Assembly: GCA_025935655.1 (NCBI GenBank)
Contig: JAICUV010000215.1
Location: 1-6,004 of the forward strand
Reading direction: 5' to 3'
DNA length: 6,004 nt
From: Chloroflexota bacterium
GTDB taxonomy: Bacteria > Chloroflexota > Limnocylindria > Limnocylindrales > CSP1-4
The position numbers and the translations under genes were made by a program. Positions 5,853-6,004 of this stretch are shown here, piece after piece. Each line of letters begins with the position of its first letter. Positions within the stretch are counted from its first letter, which is position 1. The notes beneath the pieces were generated by a model, which ran no database searches, was not told the DNA's origin, and was given only the letters and a program-made list of their open reading frames with translations.

Positions 5853-6004
5853 TTGTCCACGCCCGTGACCACGACGCCGCGCATGAACGCGCGCTGGGCA
5901 AGGAAGAACACGACGATCGGGATGATCATCGTCATCAGCGCCGATGCCTGGATCAGCGTCGGCTGCGTCGCGTACAGCGCGTTGTACTGCTGGATCCCGA
6001 TCGA
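5849..6004 (-). CDS. Carbohydrate ABC transporter permease, MalG type (C-terminal 51 residues only)
   Basis: The 5' part lies beyond the window edge. The visible 51 residues start SIGIQQYNALYATQ and hold one hydrophobic segment, SALMTMIIPIVVFFLA, the last membrane helix. They end QRAFMRGVVVTGVDK before the TGA at 5851-5849. The form P-(I/V)-rich helix, then Q-R-x-F-x-x-G, then a short tail ending GVxK is characteristic of MalG/UgpE-type inner-membrane permeases that bring in sugars or glycosides with a second permease, a binding protein and an ATPase. The start of the GH116 gene overlaps its stop by four bases, so the two are in one operon, and the imported sugar is probably the substrate of the hydrolase or its product family. 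Confidence 0.85.
   Translation of the reverse strand, partial: SIGIQQYNALYATQPTLIQASALMTMIIPIVVFFLAQRAFMRGVVVTGVDK

Overview
This is a high-GC stretch (roughly 70% or more by eye) of a bacterial chromosome. It carries three plus-strand genes followed by a convergent minus-strand carbohydrate operon. The GatA protein style, the GC content and a probable leaderless promoter suggest a high-GC lineage such as Chloroflexota (Limnocylindria-like) or deep Actinomycetota (Thermoleophilia-like). The sequence alone cannot decide between them. I see no mobile element, CRISPR array, tRNA or rRNA.

Layout, plus strand. Positions 1-1434 hold the 3' part of gatA, the amidase subunit of the tRNA-dependent amidotransferase, with its Lys-Ser-Ser triad intact. 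A 242-base gap holds a strong hairpin, an imperfect direct repeat and a TAGGCT element 8 bases before the next ATG, which looks like a leaderless promoter. Positions 1677-2885 encode a complete fold-type I PLP aminotransferase of 402 residues. The next gap, 2886-3029, holds a small hairpin and a perfect 14-base palindrome of the CRP/FNR type (GTGA-N6-TCAC). Positions 3030-3431 then encode a 133-residue protein that looks like a stand-alone receiver domain. It carries an evenly spaced C-x7-C-x7-C motif and lacks the usual receiver lysine.

Layout, minus strand. A short convergent gap (3432-3527) with GC-rich inverted and direct repeats separates the receiver-like gene from a sugar-use operon read leftward. 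The window contains the last 51 residues of a MalG-type ABC sugar permease (5849-6004). It overlaps by four bases a complete 774-residue GH116 glycoside hydrolase (3528-5852).

How they work together. The permease and the GH116 enzyme form one unit: a beta-glucoside or related glycoside is imported by the ABC transporter and cleaved in the cytoplasm, since the hydrolase has no visible signal peptide. The plus-strand genes look like independent transcription units. The part least like known biology is the three-cysteine receiver-like protein behind a CRP/FNR-type site. It is the best candidate for something undescribed, possibly a redox- or metal-responsive regulator, but that role is inference.
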